Positions 7,687 to 15,455 of a stretch of DNA of 17,500 nt are shown piece by piece (the stretch's first letter is position 1; each line of letters starts with the position of its first letter). The position numbers and the translations under genes are program-made. The stretch is from Symbiodinium natans (lineage: Eukaryota; Sar; Dinophyceae; Suessiales; Symbiodiniaceae), in the NCBI GenBank assembly GCA_905221605.1, contig CAJNDS010001447.1, positions 605,716-623,215 of the forward strand, given 5' to 3'. Under the pieces are notes generated by a model. That model was not told the origin of the DNA. It worked only from the letters and a program-made list of their open reading frames with translations, and made no database searches.

Positions 7687-7708
7687 ACATATATATATAT
7701 ATATATAT
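7687..7708. repeat. (AT)n microsatellite
   Basis: About 11 AT dinucleotides, then AT-rich unique DNA to 7845. The whole of 7571-7875 lacks supported coding sequence and probably separates two transcripts or forms one intron. Confidence 0.9.
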
Positions 7709-7870
7709 GCAGACAATATGAATAGGTAAATATACATATACATGTGCATTTTTGTATTCGTTGACACAAACTACACATCGTCTGATATTTGTATTTAATT
7801 TCAACTATAGTATGCGATGTTATAATAAGTCGACTCAATAAAGCAGAACAGCAGTCCTTGTCTAAAGCTT

Positions 7871-7896
7871 GTCAGCGATCGGCGGCCCATCTCGCC
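7871..7896 (+). promoter_or_regulatory. Possible spliced-leader acceptor and 5' UTR
   Basis: GCTTGTCAG ends at 7875, 21 bases before ATG 7897. In dinoflagellates nuclear mRNAs receive a trans-spliced leader at an AG upstream of the start codon, and this site is a candidate. The same AG could be an ordinary acceptor, because the 21 bases are in frame with the ATG (R-S-A-A-H-L-A). Confidence 0.35.
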
Positions 7897-7955
7897 ATGT
7901 CGAGTTCCAGCGACAGCTCCGACTCCTCCGACAGCGAGGAGGAGAAGAAGAAGCT
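7897..7955 (+). CDS. Exon 1 candidate, gene 4 (Ser/Asp/Lys-rich protein)
   Basis: ATG 7897 opens MSSSSDSSDSSDSEEEKKK followed by two bases of a Leu codon. A GC-type donor (AAGCT|GCGAGC) fits 7955/7956, and phase 2 is completed by the G that starts the next island. Acidic Ser tracts followed by Lys runs are typical of disordered nuclear proteins and of casein-kinase-II-type phosphorylation targets; this is a compositional inference. Immediately after the exon the sequence collapses into CCCTAAA units. An upstream in-frame ATG at 7789 exists, but its intervening sequence is less protein-like. Confidence 0.62.
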
Positions 7956-8999
7956 GCGAGCCTGCAACCCTAAACCCTAAACAATTTAGGGTTTAGCGTT
8001 TGTAGCGTTTAGGGATTGGGGTTGAGGGTTTAGGGTTTAGGGTGTAGGGCTTAGGGTTTCGGGTTTAGGGACCCTCAGCCCTCTACCCTAAACCCTGTGG
8101 GCTACCCGAGGTGCATAGGGTTCAGGGTTCAGGGTTTAGGGTTTAGGGTTTGTAGGGTTGGGGTTTTTCGGGTTTATAGGGTGTAGGGCTTAGGGTTCGG
8201 GGTCCAGGGTTTAGTGTCTCTGTGTACAGACCTGCACTGTTCCTCTTGTAGCTTTGAGAAGGCTGCCGAACCAGGCGCCGCGGCGCACGCATGCTATGAT
8301 CCTAGGTAGGATAAGGGGGTCCCTCAAAAGGGAACGCTTCTGATTCCTCTTCTGGTTCTCTTAAACAGGGACCTTATTTCCCCAAGGGTCCATGGGCAGA
8401 GAGAGAGAGTCCTAAAACCTGACTCCCAAGATGTGCTTAACATAGCCAAACTCCCCAAAGTGAACCCTAAACCCCCCAACTCGACCCAAGCGCCCAGACC
8501 TTAGATCCTACCTCGACCCGGAGCCCCCTGACAGCACGGCCCAAAACCCAACACAGGGTTTAGCGTTTAGGGTTTAGGGTTTAGGGTTTAGGGTTTAGGG
8601 TTTATTGGTTAGGGTTTAGGGTTTAGGGTTTTCAGGGTCTTTCGGGCTTGTTAAGGTTTAGTTGTTTAAGGGTAGTTTAGGGCTTAGGGCGTTTTAGGGT
8701 TTAGGGCTTTTCAGGGTTTCGGGCTTTCCAGATCTTTAGAGGGTTTAGGGTTCTTGAGGCTACTATTTGGGCTTAACTTGAGAATTTTTTTTTGTTGGGG
8801 AGGGGCTTTTAGCTCAGGGTCTGTCTGTATGGTTTTTTTGCGCATTTTCAAGGTTTATTGTTGTTGCTTCTATTCTATCTTTCAGCGTATTTCAGGTTTT
8901 TGGGGCTAGGGTTTTGCTAGGGCTTAGGCGTCTTTTTACCCTCAACCCTAAACCCAAAACTCTAAACGTGGCCGGGCGGGGGGTCTCTGGTATGCCCAG
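7956..8999 (+). other. Putative intron 1, gene 4
   Basis: It starts with a heptamer hairpin (CCCTAAACCCTAAAC-AATTTAGGGTTTAG, 7968-7996) and is largely TTTAGGG sequence: arrays at 8021-8060, 8117-8150 and 8552-8631. A unique stretch at 8220-8550 contains a weak inverted repeat (8309-8325 with 8363-8380). No coding segment seen. Confidence 0.5.
8552..8631 (+). repeat. TTTAGGG array
   Basis: About 10 units, one altered to TTTATTGG, within putative intron 1 of gene 4. Confidence 0.93.
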
Positions 9000-9015
9000 G
9001 AAAGACAAGAAGAAG
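9000..9015 (+). CDS. Micro-exon candidate (16 nt), gene 4
   Basis: ATGCCCAG|G to AAGAAG|GCTATT. The 16 bases complete the split Leu codon of exon 1 and encode K-D-K-K-K in the same Lys-rich style. They exit in phase 0, which matches the next Lys-rich island. Downstream the frame continues (AIVSLRYSAF...) but loses the composition. Very small exons are hard to prove; support is phase plus composition only. Confidence 0.45.
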
Positions 9016-9723
9016 GCTATTGTCTCTTTGCGGTATTCGGCTTTCGGATTGTGGAGCTTAGGGAGTAGTATTTCTGTGGCTTCCAGAGCCAGGGTTTACG
9101 GATTAGGGGCTTGCACAGCGTAGCTCTTTGAGCTTAGAACCCCTAAACCCCTAAACCCCTAAACCCCCAAACCCTAAACAGTTCATGTTGTGTTTTCGCG
9201 GCGCTCAGCTTCGGCCCAGTACAGGATTTTGAGAGTTTTCGGGTTTCGTGTCTGGGCCTCAGGTCTTGGACGCTCTTTTTTGAAAGACCTCATGTTTTTG
9301 GGTCAAGGAGTCATAGGATCCAGGATCCGATAGGGCCCAAACCCTTTACCTGAAAGAAGGCCCGGTAGCCGTTTTAATCCAGGCTTGTTTGGGATCCCAT
9401 TCAGGTAAGGGGGGGTGGTTTGCTGCCAAGGGCTTTAGGACTTCAGGGTTTTAAGGTTTTAGGGTTTAGGGTTTGCTAGCCCTAAACCCTCAACCTTAAA
9501 CCCTAAACCCTAAACCTTAAACTCTATATAAACCCTAAAGAAAGGCTTAGGGGCGGTCTGTGGGTCTGCAGCCTGCCGTTTAGGGGAGAGCCTGACCTGG
9601 ATACTAAAATCCCATATAGAACTGAAAGTGTACACTTTTTTTGGGCTTGTGAACTCAGCAACTAAGCGTAGCTGTAGGCCTGGTGCGCGGCGCATCGCGT
9701 AGACCTAAACTTCTCGCCTGCAG
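9016..9723 (+). other. Putative intron 2, gene 4
   Basis: Heptamers at 9139-9180 and 9440-9540, including a head-to-head junction: TTTAGGGTTTAGGGTTTGCTAGCCCTAAACCC spans 9459-9490 in pieces. The rest is unique. It ends in CTTCTCGCCTGCAG|G, a good acceptor. Confidence 0.5.
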
Positions 9724-9795
9724 GCTAAGAAGAAAGACAAGGACAAAAAGAAGAAAGGTGACAAGAAGAAAAAAGACAAGAAGACGCCCGGCTGA
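9724..9795 (+). CDS. Exon 3 candidate, gene 4 (Lys-rich)
   Basis: It follows CTGCAG|G and reads in phase 0 AKKKDKDKKKKGDKKKK then DKKTPG, with TGA at 9793-9795. Either the gene ends here, giving a 48-residue Ser/Asp plus Lys-rich protein with islands 7897, 9000 and 9724, or splicing occurs before the stop. AAGAC|GCCCGG at 9785/9786 gives the phase 2 needed by the island at 11084; AAAG|GTGAC at 9757 is canonical but gives phase 1. The matching composition at 11084 favours continuation. Confidence 0.6.
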   Translation, partial: AKKKDKDKKKKGDKKKKDKKTPG

Positions 9796-9922
9796 AGGGC
9801 CGAGCAGTCCTATAGGTGGTTCACTCTCCTGGCAGCCTTTGTCTTTCTAGCTAAGGTCTAAGCCGTACAGAGCCCAAACGCTTACACCCAAAGCCCTACA
9901 CGGCTAAACCCCATACCTTAAA

Positions 9923-10045
9923 CAGGTTGGTGGTCTCTTTAATTGGGGTTTCTGTTTTAAAAGGGGTAGGTTTTGGGATCCTTATTCTGGTATGTCGGGG
10001 CTATCTAGGGTAGTTTGTGTAACAGATAAAGAGACCACCAGCCTG
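9923..10045. mobile_element. 123-bp TIR element (MITE-like)
   Basis: CAGGTTGGTGGTCTCTTTAA at 9923-9942 is inverted at 10026-10045 with 18 of 20 bases matching. The interior (GGGGTTTCTGTTTTAAAAGG and so on) has no frame. No target duplication is evident. It lies in the putative intron between 9785 and 11084. Confidence 0.65.
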
Positions 10046-10248
10046 CATAACCCATACCCTCAAGCGCATCTCAGGAAGCTGGGACCAGGTTTGGATGATG
10101 TTTTTAGGGGTTAGGGTTTTGGGTTTTGGGTTTAGGGTTTTGGGTTTAGGGTCGTGACTCAGTCCTGCGTTCAACGGCCCACAAAGTGAAGTTGCATATC
10201 GGATCACATCAGACCAGAACCTACTGTACCATGTCATGTCAGAATGCA

Positions 10249-10486
10249 CACATATACATATGTATATATGTATATATATATATATATATCTATCTGTCTC
10301 TGTGTGTGTGTGCGTGTGCGTGTGCGTGTTTGTGGTTGTTTTTTTTTTTTTTTTTTTTGTTTTGTGTGTTTTTGTGTTTTTGTGTTTTTTTTTGTGTGTT
10401 TGTGTTTTTTGGTGTTTGGGTTTGGGTTTGGGTTTGTGTTTGTGTTTGTGTTTGTGTTTGTGTTTGTGTGTGTGTGCGTTTGTGCT
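10249..10486. repeat. Compound microsatellite: CATATA, TA, TG, T18 and TTTGTG
   Basis: CATATA/TA repeats pass into TGTGTGCG, an 18-base T tract, GTGTTTTT units and a run of TTTGTG hexamers interrupted by GGGTTT. All open frames over it on both strands (Thr-His, Val-Cys or Phe-Val repeats) are repeat artefacts. Confidence 0.95.
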
Positions 10487-10489
10487 TTG

Positions 10490-11083
10490 ACAATGTTGAG
10501 CAATGTTCTCTGACTCGGTGTTAAATCGAGGAGTTGGCTTCTAGCATACGAGCATCTGGGCCTTGGGATATTGAACATTTTGCCTTTCTTGGGTTTAGCG
10601 CTTAAGGGCCTTTGCCATGTTTGGTGGCCTGGGGTGGCGATTCTGGGTTCCATAAAGTATCCCTAAACTCTAAGCCCTAAACCCGAAACCCTAAACCCTA
10701 AACCCGAAACCCTAAACCCTAAACCCTAAACCCTAAACCCTAAAGCCCCCTGCATCGACCTCAGCCCTTCATATGGGCCCTTCAAAGGGGACCTCCTATA
10801 CACCCCGTTATATGCCGCATACGACCCAAGAGTCCGTGCGTCAGCACCCTTTAAAGAAAGTCAGGGACCATGTCCTTTCCCTTTTAAACTCTAAACCCTT
10901 AACACTTAACCCTGAACCCTAAACCCTAAACCCTGAACCCTAAGATCCTACGCGTGAAAGCCAACGGGTGCTGGTACAGGCTCAGGGCGGCATGGGCCGG
11001 GTTTAGGGTTTAGGGTTTGGGGTTTAGGGTTTAGGGTTTAGGGCTTACGGTTTAGGGTTCCCTTATAATCCCCGTTTAGCCAG
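10490..11083 (+). other. Intronic sequence, gene 4
   Basis: Unique sequence at 10490-10660 with no convincing exon, a CCCTAAA/CCCGAAA array at 10672-10744, unique sequence to 10880, and mixed heptamers at 10890-11055. It ends TTTAGCCAG|G. Confidence 0.5.
10672..10744. repeat. CCCTAAA array with CCCGAAA variants
   Basis: Ten heptamers, two of them CCCGAAA, in the intron upstream of exon 4 of gene 4. Confidence 0.93.
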
Positions 11084-11189
11084 GAAGAGCAAGAAGGAAA
11101 AGAAGAAAAAGAAGAAGTCCTCTTCTGACTCCTCGAGCTCCGATAACAAGAAGGCAAAGAAGGAGCGGAAGAGGAAGCAGGACAAGGGG
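11084..11189 (+). CDS. Exon 4 candidate, gene 4
   Basis: A 106-base island between GTTTAGCCAG|G and the GC-type donor AAGGGG|GCAAGC. In phase 2 it reads KSKKEKKKKKKSSSDSSSS, then DNKKAKKERKRKQDKG. It repeats the Lys-run plus Ser/Asp composition of exon 1 and would carry several basic nuclear-localisation-like clusters. Exit is phase 0. A frameshifted reading gives an Arg/Ser-rich peptide, but the Lys frame matches the gene's other exons. The donor's closeness to a TTTAGGG array (11 bases away) is typical of the window. Confidence 0.62.
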
Positions 11190-11199
11190 GCAAGCTTGG

Positions 11200-11358
11200 G
11201 GTTTAGGGTCTTGGAGTTTTAGGGTTTTTTGGGTTTTAGGGTTTTAGGGTTCTAGGGTTTTAGGGTCTTAGGGTCTTAGGGTCTTAGGGTCTTGGGGTCT
11301 TAGGGTCTTAGGGTCTTAGGGTTGAGGATTTTAGGGTTGAGGGTTTTGGGGTTTTAGG
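11200..11358 (+). repeat. TTTTAGGG and TCTTAGGG octamer array
   Basis: About 18 units, mostly eight bases long: TTTTAGGG first, then a block of about eight TCTTAGGG. The period has changed from seven to eight and a variant has been homogenised. It fills the intron after exon 4 of gene 4. Confidence 0.92.
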
Positions 11359-11623
11359 GTTCAGGGTTTAGGTTGGGGATAGACCACGGATGTGGGGAGT
11401 AGGGTCTAGAGTCTAGGGTTTAGGGTTTTGGGCTTACAGTTCAAGTCGCCAAGCAAGGAACTCCCATCGTGGTCAAGGAAACTCACTCACCCTGAACCCT
11501 GAACCCTAAACCCTAAACCGAGCAGGCTCCACACTCTTGCTGCTGGACTTGAGAATTCTGTTTAGAGTTCAAAGTCTAGGGTTTAGGGTTTAGGGTTGAG
11601 GATATTCCTGCATGCCCGACCAG

Positions 11624-11635
11624 GAAGAGGACAAC
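11624..11635 (+). CDS. Micro-exon candidate, gene 4
   Basis: After GACCAG|G the phase 0 frame reads E-E-D-N, with a GC-type donor AAC|GCAAAG at 11635. Later donors (AAT|GCGCGG at 11644, CAT|GCACCC at 11659) would extend it to E-E-D-N-A-K-N-A-R-L-R-H and keep phase 0. It links exon 4 to the 12423 island. The exact end is unresolved. Confidence 0.35.
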
Positions 11636-12198
11636 GCAAAGAATGCGCGGCTCAGACATGCACCCACACAATCCACTCCCAACCCCAAGGCCTGAACCCT
11701 ACAAGCTTTGTAACCCTAAAACCTAAGCCCTAAACCCCTCCCCCCTCCCCCCTCCTCCCTCCCCCCCACCCGCCCACCCCCAACCCCAAAGCCGAAGAGC
11801 CTATCAACCCCATACCCTGAACCAATGTCTTCCCCCCTCCCTGGACCGAAAGCGGTATTCCCGCCCTCCCCCGATCGATTTCTACGGACGACAGTCATGG
11901 TTTGGGCTTGGGTCTTGGGGTTTTTCGGTTCGGTCGGACTTGTGTCTGTCGGTTTTCCCAAGCCTCGGGCACGGCAGTGGAATTCGAGCTAGTCGTACTG
12001 GCCCTTTCCCTTCACCACCCCTCCCCCTACCGCCCGCGGCGCAACGCAACTTGGAAATCCCTTCGCTACGAACTCCTGAATCCTTCGTACTCCCTAGGCC
12101 TAGCCTTTTCTTGGTTGATCCCCTTCAAACCTCAAGCCTGAAACCCTGAACCCAAAACCCTAAACCCTAAACCCCAAACCCCCCCAAAGCCCTGAAGC

Positions 12199-12231
12199 AA
12201 CCCAAAGTGCCACCTTTGGGGTTGGGGCCCC
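12199..12231. repeat. 33-bp repeat with internal hairpin, copy 1 (copy 2 at 12379-12413)
   Basis: AACCCAAAGTGCCACCTTTGGGG-TTGGGG recurs at 12379 with small changes (one substitution and extra T and G bases). CCCAAAG and CTTTGGG can pair across four to six bases. The two copies flank the CCCTAAA array at 12229-12375, and the second ends 10 bases before the exon candidate at 12423. Confidence 0.8.
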
Positions 12232-12287
12232 TAAACCCTAAACCCTAAACCCCAAACCCAAAAGTTCTAAACCCGAAGCCCTAAACC

Positions 12288-12375
12288 CTAAACCCTCCAA
12301 ACCCTAAACCCTAAACCCTAAACCCTAAACCCTAAACCCTAAACCCTAAACCCTAAACCCTAAACCCTAAACCCT
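12288..12375. repeat. CCCTAAA array, about 12 units
   Basis: Near-perfect units, bounded on both sides by CCCTCCAAA. Same orientation as the flanking short runs. Confidence 0.95.
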
Positions 12376-12422
12376 CCAAACCCAAAGGGCCACCTTTTGG
12401 GGGGTTGGGGTCCGAGCCTTAG

Positions 12423-12478
12423 GTGGCTCGCCACCAAGATGAGGGAGCTAAGAAAAGCCGATGCGCACCTGGGGCTTT
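12423..12478 (+). CDS. Exon candidate, gene 4
   Basis: GAGCCTTAG|G to the GC-type donor GCTTT|GCAAAC. In phase 0 it reads VARHQDEGAKKSRCAPGA plus two bases of a Leu codon, completed by the G that starts the 12644 island. Hydrophilic, in line with the rest of gene 4. Moderate confidence because both borders and the phase fit. Confidence 0.45.
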
Positions 12479-12499
12479 GCAAACGGGTTTCGGGTTGTG

Positions 12500-12595
12500 T
12501 TTAGGGTTCACCGGGTTTAGGGTTTGGGGTTTAAGGCTTGGGGTTTAGGGTTTGGGGTTTAGGGTTTGGGGTTTAGGGTTTAGGGTTGGGGGTAA
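12500..12595 (+). repeat. TTTAGGG/TTTGGGG array
   Basis: Twelve or so units in which TTTAGGG alternates with TTTGGGG, inside the short putative intron 12479-12643. Confidence 0.92.
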
Positions 12596-12643
12596 GTTCG
12601 GAGTTGGTTTGTTGGCCTTTGATGGCTACGGTTTGGGGTTTAG

Positions 12644-12749
12644 GGCTCGGAGAAATCCTGATCTTGCTAGACCCCGTCGTGGCAGCGACGATCACTATCA
12701 CCATCAAAGGAGTTTGGGCTCTTCATCTGCTCTTTGGCCGATGGCTGGG
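12644..12749 (+). CDS. Exon candidate, gene 4 (Arg/His/Ser-rich)
   Basis: The acceptor TTTAG|GG is provided by a heptamer. In phase 2 it reads ARRNPDLARPRRGSDDHYHH, then QRSLGSSSALWPMAG, with the GC-type donor CTGGG|GCAAAT at 12749. An earlier GC donor CTTTG|GCCGAT (12736/12737) would give phase 2, which the island at 13496 needs. Another frame (GEILILLDPVVAATITIT...) is open and hydrophobic, like a membrane segment, but would need phase 1 entry. The hydrophilic frame is chosen for continuity. Confidence 0.47.
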
Positions 12750-12807
12750 GCAAATACTTCGCTTTGAAATCTCATGGCATTCTCCCCAAAAAATCTCTAT
12801 GTCTGAC

Positions 12808-13022
12808 CACATATACATATACATTTACATTTACATTTACATATACATTTACATTTACATACATATATATATATATATATATGTTTATACATATACATAG
12901 ACATATTATATATATATATATGCATATAGTTTTGTTTAGGCATATACATATACATGTACATATACATATACATATTCATAAACATATACATATACATATA
13001 GACCTACAAATACATATGTGTA
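12808..13022. repeat. CATATA/CATTTA/TA microsatellite
   Basis: Tracts of CATATA, CATTTA and TA with two short interruptions. Tyr/Ile/His-repeat frames on both strands are artefacts. It lies in the intron after the 12644 island. Confidence 0.95.
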
Positions 13023-13137
13023 TAAGCCCTGAGCCCCTTTAAACCCTAGAGCAAACATGACCAGCATACCCAGTCCTTGACTCGATCGGCTCCTAGGCCT
13101 CGGCAAATGCCAGCATTTCAATCCCACATGTCGATCG

Positions 13138-13231
13138 GTCTATCTATATCTATATCTATATCTTTATCTTTATCTATATCTATATCTATATCTATCTATA
13201 TCTATTTCTATTTCTATTTCTATATATCTGC

Positions 13232-13262
<31 letters not shown>

Positions 13263-13386
13263 GATATACATATACATATAGATATATGCATGTACACAAA
13301 CATATTTTCCACATATATATATATATATATATATATGTACATACATATATATGTATGTATGTATGTATGCATGTATGTATGCATGT
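13138..13386. repeat. CTATAT/TA/TGTA microsatellite cluster
   Basis: TCTATATC hexamer-like units, a TA run, CATATA, another TA run, then GTATGTATG tetramers. The 13023-13137 gap between the two clusters is unique and without a supported exon. Confidence 0.95.
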
Positions 13387-13495
13387 ACAATGGAGCAAAA
13401 ACAACCAGAACAAACAATTGTTGATTCAATGCCTCCCCCTCCGCGAAATCTCTGCCTCGCGCCGGCCCACAAAAGCTTCGAAGAGCCCAACCAAG

Positions 13496-13565
13496 GAATC
13501 TTACGGCGCGCGACGCCATGAAAATGGCGGAGGCAGAGTACGCCGCACTCCTGCACATGAGCAGG
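13496..13565 (+). CDS. Coding island, gene 4 continuation or start of gene 5
   Basis: It follows CAACCAAG|G. In phase 2 it reads [20 protein letters not shown] then MSR, ending at a GT donor inside a heptamer (AGCAGG|GTTTAGG). ATG 13518 or 13524 could equally be a start codon, giving [16 protein letters not shown] as the N-terminus of a new gene with an upstream trans-splice acceptor. The frame is open back to 13425. The phase 0 reading ([17 protein letters not shown]...) is also open, but downstream phase continuity excludes it. Amphipathic, probably helical. Confidence 0.47.
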
Positions 13566-13842
13566 GTTTAGGGTTTAGGTTTTAGAGCTTAGGGTTTAGG
13601 GGTTGGTGTAGTTGAGGGTTCTGGGTTCTGTGTGTTCGCCGGCTGCACTTTCAACCCTAAATCTCTGCAAGGTTCCGAACTTCGTCTTTCTGACTCAAGC
13701 TCCCCGAAACAACCCCCCAGAGGCTGTACCCAGAGAGCCCCAATACCCCTTAAGTCAGAACTCACCTTACACTACTCAGGGATCCTTCTTAAGCTTTGGT
13801 GTACATCTCCCCCAAACCTTACACCCGAAACCCTAAACCCAT

Positions 13843-13858
13843 ATATATATATATATAT
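13843..13858. repeat. (TA)n microsatellite
   Basis: Eight AT/TA dinucleotides between CCCTAAACCC and the exon candidate at 13895. The preceding 13566-13842 is heptamer remnants plus unique sequence without a supported exon. Confidence 0.85.
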
Positions 13859-13894
13859 TCCTCGATTAAGGGGGACACTTGGCGCTGAGCTGAG

Positions 13895-13940
13895 GACAAG
13901 ATCTTCAACGGCGGTGGCGGTGCAGAGGCCGCTCCCTGCT
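13895..13940 (+). CDS. Exon candidate, gene 5
   Basis: CGCTGAGCTGAG|G to TGCT|GTTTAGGG, where the donor GT is the first base pair of a heptamer array. Phase 0 reads DKIFNGGGGAEAAPC plus one base. Entry phase matches 13565 and exit phase 1 matches 16058. A Gly run and Ala-rich tail suggest a flexible linker. Confidence 0.48.
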
Positions 13941-13942
13941 GT

Positions 13943-14045
13943 TTAGGGTTTAGGGTTTAGGGTTTAGGGTTTTAGGGTTTTAGGGTTTTAGGGTTTTAGG
14001 GTTTTAGGGTTTTAGGGTTTTAAGGTTTTAGGGTTTTAGGGTTTA
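13943..14045 (+). repeat. TTTAGGG then TTTTAGGG array
   Basis: Three or four TTTAGGG heptamers followed by about ten TTTTAGGG octamers and one last heptamer. The register shift from seven to eight is sharp, indicating local octamer expansion. Confidence 0.94.
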
Positions 14046-14304
14046 GAGTTGGGGGCTGGGTTTCGCGGAAAAGTCTCTGAACCCTCCAACCCAGTAGTCT
14101 TGTAGCGCAGAGCGTCGTCCCTTCAAGGCGGAAACATGGGTGGTGTGTGTTAGGCTTTCTTGGCCCCAATGCTTGCAAACGCTCGAGTTTTGGTATATTA
14201 TTGGGTTGTACAAGGGTTAGATAAGGGGCCCCCCTTTTAAGGGCCCATGCAAAGGGACCATGTACCTAGGGCTTGCGGATGCGGTCGAGTGGTGAACCAC
14301 TTCA

Positions 14305-14402
14305 GGGTTTAGGGCTTATAGGGCCCTAAACCCTAAACCCTAAACCCTAAACCCTAGGGCTTAGCCAACAAAACCCTAAACCCTAAACCCTAAACCCTAA
14401 AC
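14305..14402. repeat. Head-to-head TTTAGGG / CCCTAAA junction and arrays
   Basis: TTTAGGGCTTATAGGG meets CCCTAAA units at about 14323, giving an inverted GGGCCC centre. Five units follow, then CCCTAGGGCTTAGCC and a second CCCTAAA run of five. Confidence 0.9.
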
Positions 14403-14427
14403 TCTCTCTTTCATATAATAATTTAAA

Positions 14428-14598
14428 CTTTAATGGGGAACGTGGCCATTGGCAAAAAAACCGTGGCCATTGGCAAAAAAGCCGTGGCCATTGGCAAAAA
14501 AGCCGTGGCCATTGGCAAAAAAGCCGTGGCCATTGGCAAATTCGCCAATGGCCACGGGAAAGTTGCCAATGGCCACGGCTTTTTTGCCAATGGCCACC
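14428..14598. repeat. Foldback 1 of a 21-bp unit (TGGCCATTGGCAAAAAAGCCG)
   Basis: After TTAATGGGGAACG, five forward units start at 14443, 14464, 14485, 14506 and 14527, an exact 21-base period. Three inverted units follow at about 14544, 14563 and 14586, so the block can fold into a long hairpin. Lys/Pro/Trp-rich frames through it are repeat artefacts on both strands. Confidence 0.92.
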
Positions 14599-14659
14599 AA
14601 TGTCATTAAGGTTGGTCGCCAAAATGGGTTTTTCAAACCCAATTCGCACAAAATGCCCC

Positions 14660-14868
14660 CCAACCTTAATGGGGAACGTGGCCATTGGCAAAAAAGCCGT
14701 GGCCATTGGCAAGTGGCATTTGCCAATGGCCACGGCTTTTTTGCCAATGGCCACGGCTTTTTTGCCAATGGCCACGGCTTTTCTGCCAATGGCCACGGCT
14801 TTTTTTGCCAATGGCCACGGCTTTTTTTGCCCATGGCTACGGCTTTTTTGCCAATGGCCACGGCTTTT
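14660..14868. repeat. Foldback 2 of the same 21-bp unit
   Basis: It starts with the same leader (CTTAATGGGGAACG) as foldback 1. There are two forward units (14679, 14700), then seven inverted units (about 14721, 14742, 14763, 14784, 14806, 14828, 14849). Forward and inverted copy numbers are reversed relative to foldback 1 (5:3 against 2:7). Confidence 0.92.
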
Positions 14869-15063
14869 TCCCCCACCCCCCTCCCCCTTCCCTTCCCTCT
14901 TCTGGCCCAGACCCCCATTCTGGGCTTGAAAACCTGGGTCTGGGCCAGATCAAGATGAAGGCTTTGCGAGGCCAGCAACGCAGCAGCCCCTTGTTTCTCA
15001 TCTTGGGGGTGGTCCGAGGGTGGGGTGGGGAAAAGCAACTTCCGGACCCCCATTCTGGGGTTG

Positions 15064-15448
15064 GAGCACGAAGGGAGGGGACATACGACAAACCTCTAAA
15101 ATAAACCCGTACATTTCTCAATGTTTTGGCATTCTCTGCAAGCAGAAGAAAAGGGACATACGACAAAGCCGACGAGCACGAAGGGAGGGGACATACGACA
15201 AACCTCTGAAAATAAAACTTCTCAGTTTCTTAATTCTTGGGGTTCTCTGCAAGCAGACAAAGAGGGACATACGACAAAGCCGACGAGCACGAAGGGAGGC
15301 GACATACGACAAAATCTAAGAGCACGAAGGGAGGGGACGTACGACAAACCTGTAGACCTCTCATCAAACCCTACGAGCATGAAGGGAGGGACATACGACA
15401 AACCCTGCGAGCACGAAGAGAGGGGACATACGACAAACCTCTAGGCCT
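15064..15448 (+). repeat. GAGCACGAAGGGAGG-GGACATACGACAAA repeat family
   Basis: Eight copies of GGACATACGACAAA (one GGACGTACGACAAA, one GCGACATACG), six of them preceded by GAGCACGAAGGGAGG or a close variant. The first four are arranged in a higher-order period of about 110 bases that includes TTCTCTGCAAGCAGA. Later copies are spaced 30-55 bases apart. Predicted frames across it are periodic and therefore not evidence of coding. Confidence 0.9.
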
Positions 15449-15455
15449 CTCATCA

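Larger units (their letters stand above)
11660..12422 (+). other. Putative intron, gene 4
   Basis: A C-rich stretch (11736-11790), unique sequence at 11880-12135 that is open in more than one frame but lacks clear exon borders, then CCCTAAA arrays at 12150-12180, 12229-12265 and 12288-12375. Two copies of a 33-bp C/G hairpin motif (12199-12231, 12379-12413) bracket the main array. Confidence 0.45.

Noticed and set aside
10234-10653. 139-codon minus-strand ORF with Thr/His/Asn repeats
   Set aside because: Most of it is translated microsatellite; the non-repeat head (about 50 codons) has no supporting splice or start context.
11980-12010. Cloning-vector polylinker (GAATTCGAGCT followed by ACTGGCC)
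   Set aside because: The match is only about 11 bases and the continuation does not follow lacZ-alpha. Chance or no vector.
12586-13424. Tyr/Ile-rich ORFs resembling membrane proteins
   Set aside because: They are translations of TA and CATATA microsatellites, open on both strands.
14117-14216. Additional exon (RRPFKAETWVVCVRLSWPQ...)
   Set aside because: Open for over 30 codons after GCGCAG, but joining it to the exon ending at 13940 would create a TAG, and it is not needed for phase continuity.
14383-15053. Long open frames encoding Ala-Lys-Lys-Pro-Trp-Pro-Leu type repeats (up to 207 codons)
   Set aside because: The 21-bp unit is a multiple of three with no stop, so it opens frames automatically on both strands. 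No non-repeat coding signal.
15064-15448. CRISPR-like array
   Set aside because: The repeats are degenerate, spacers are related to each other and of uneven length, there are no cas genes, and the context is eukaryotic.
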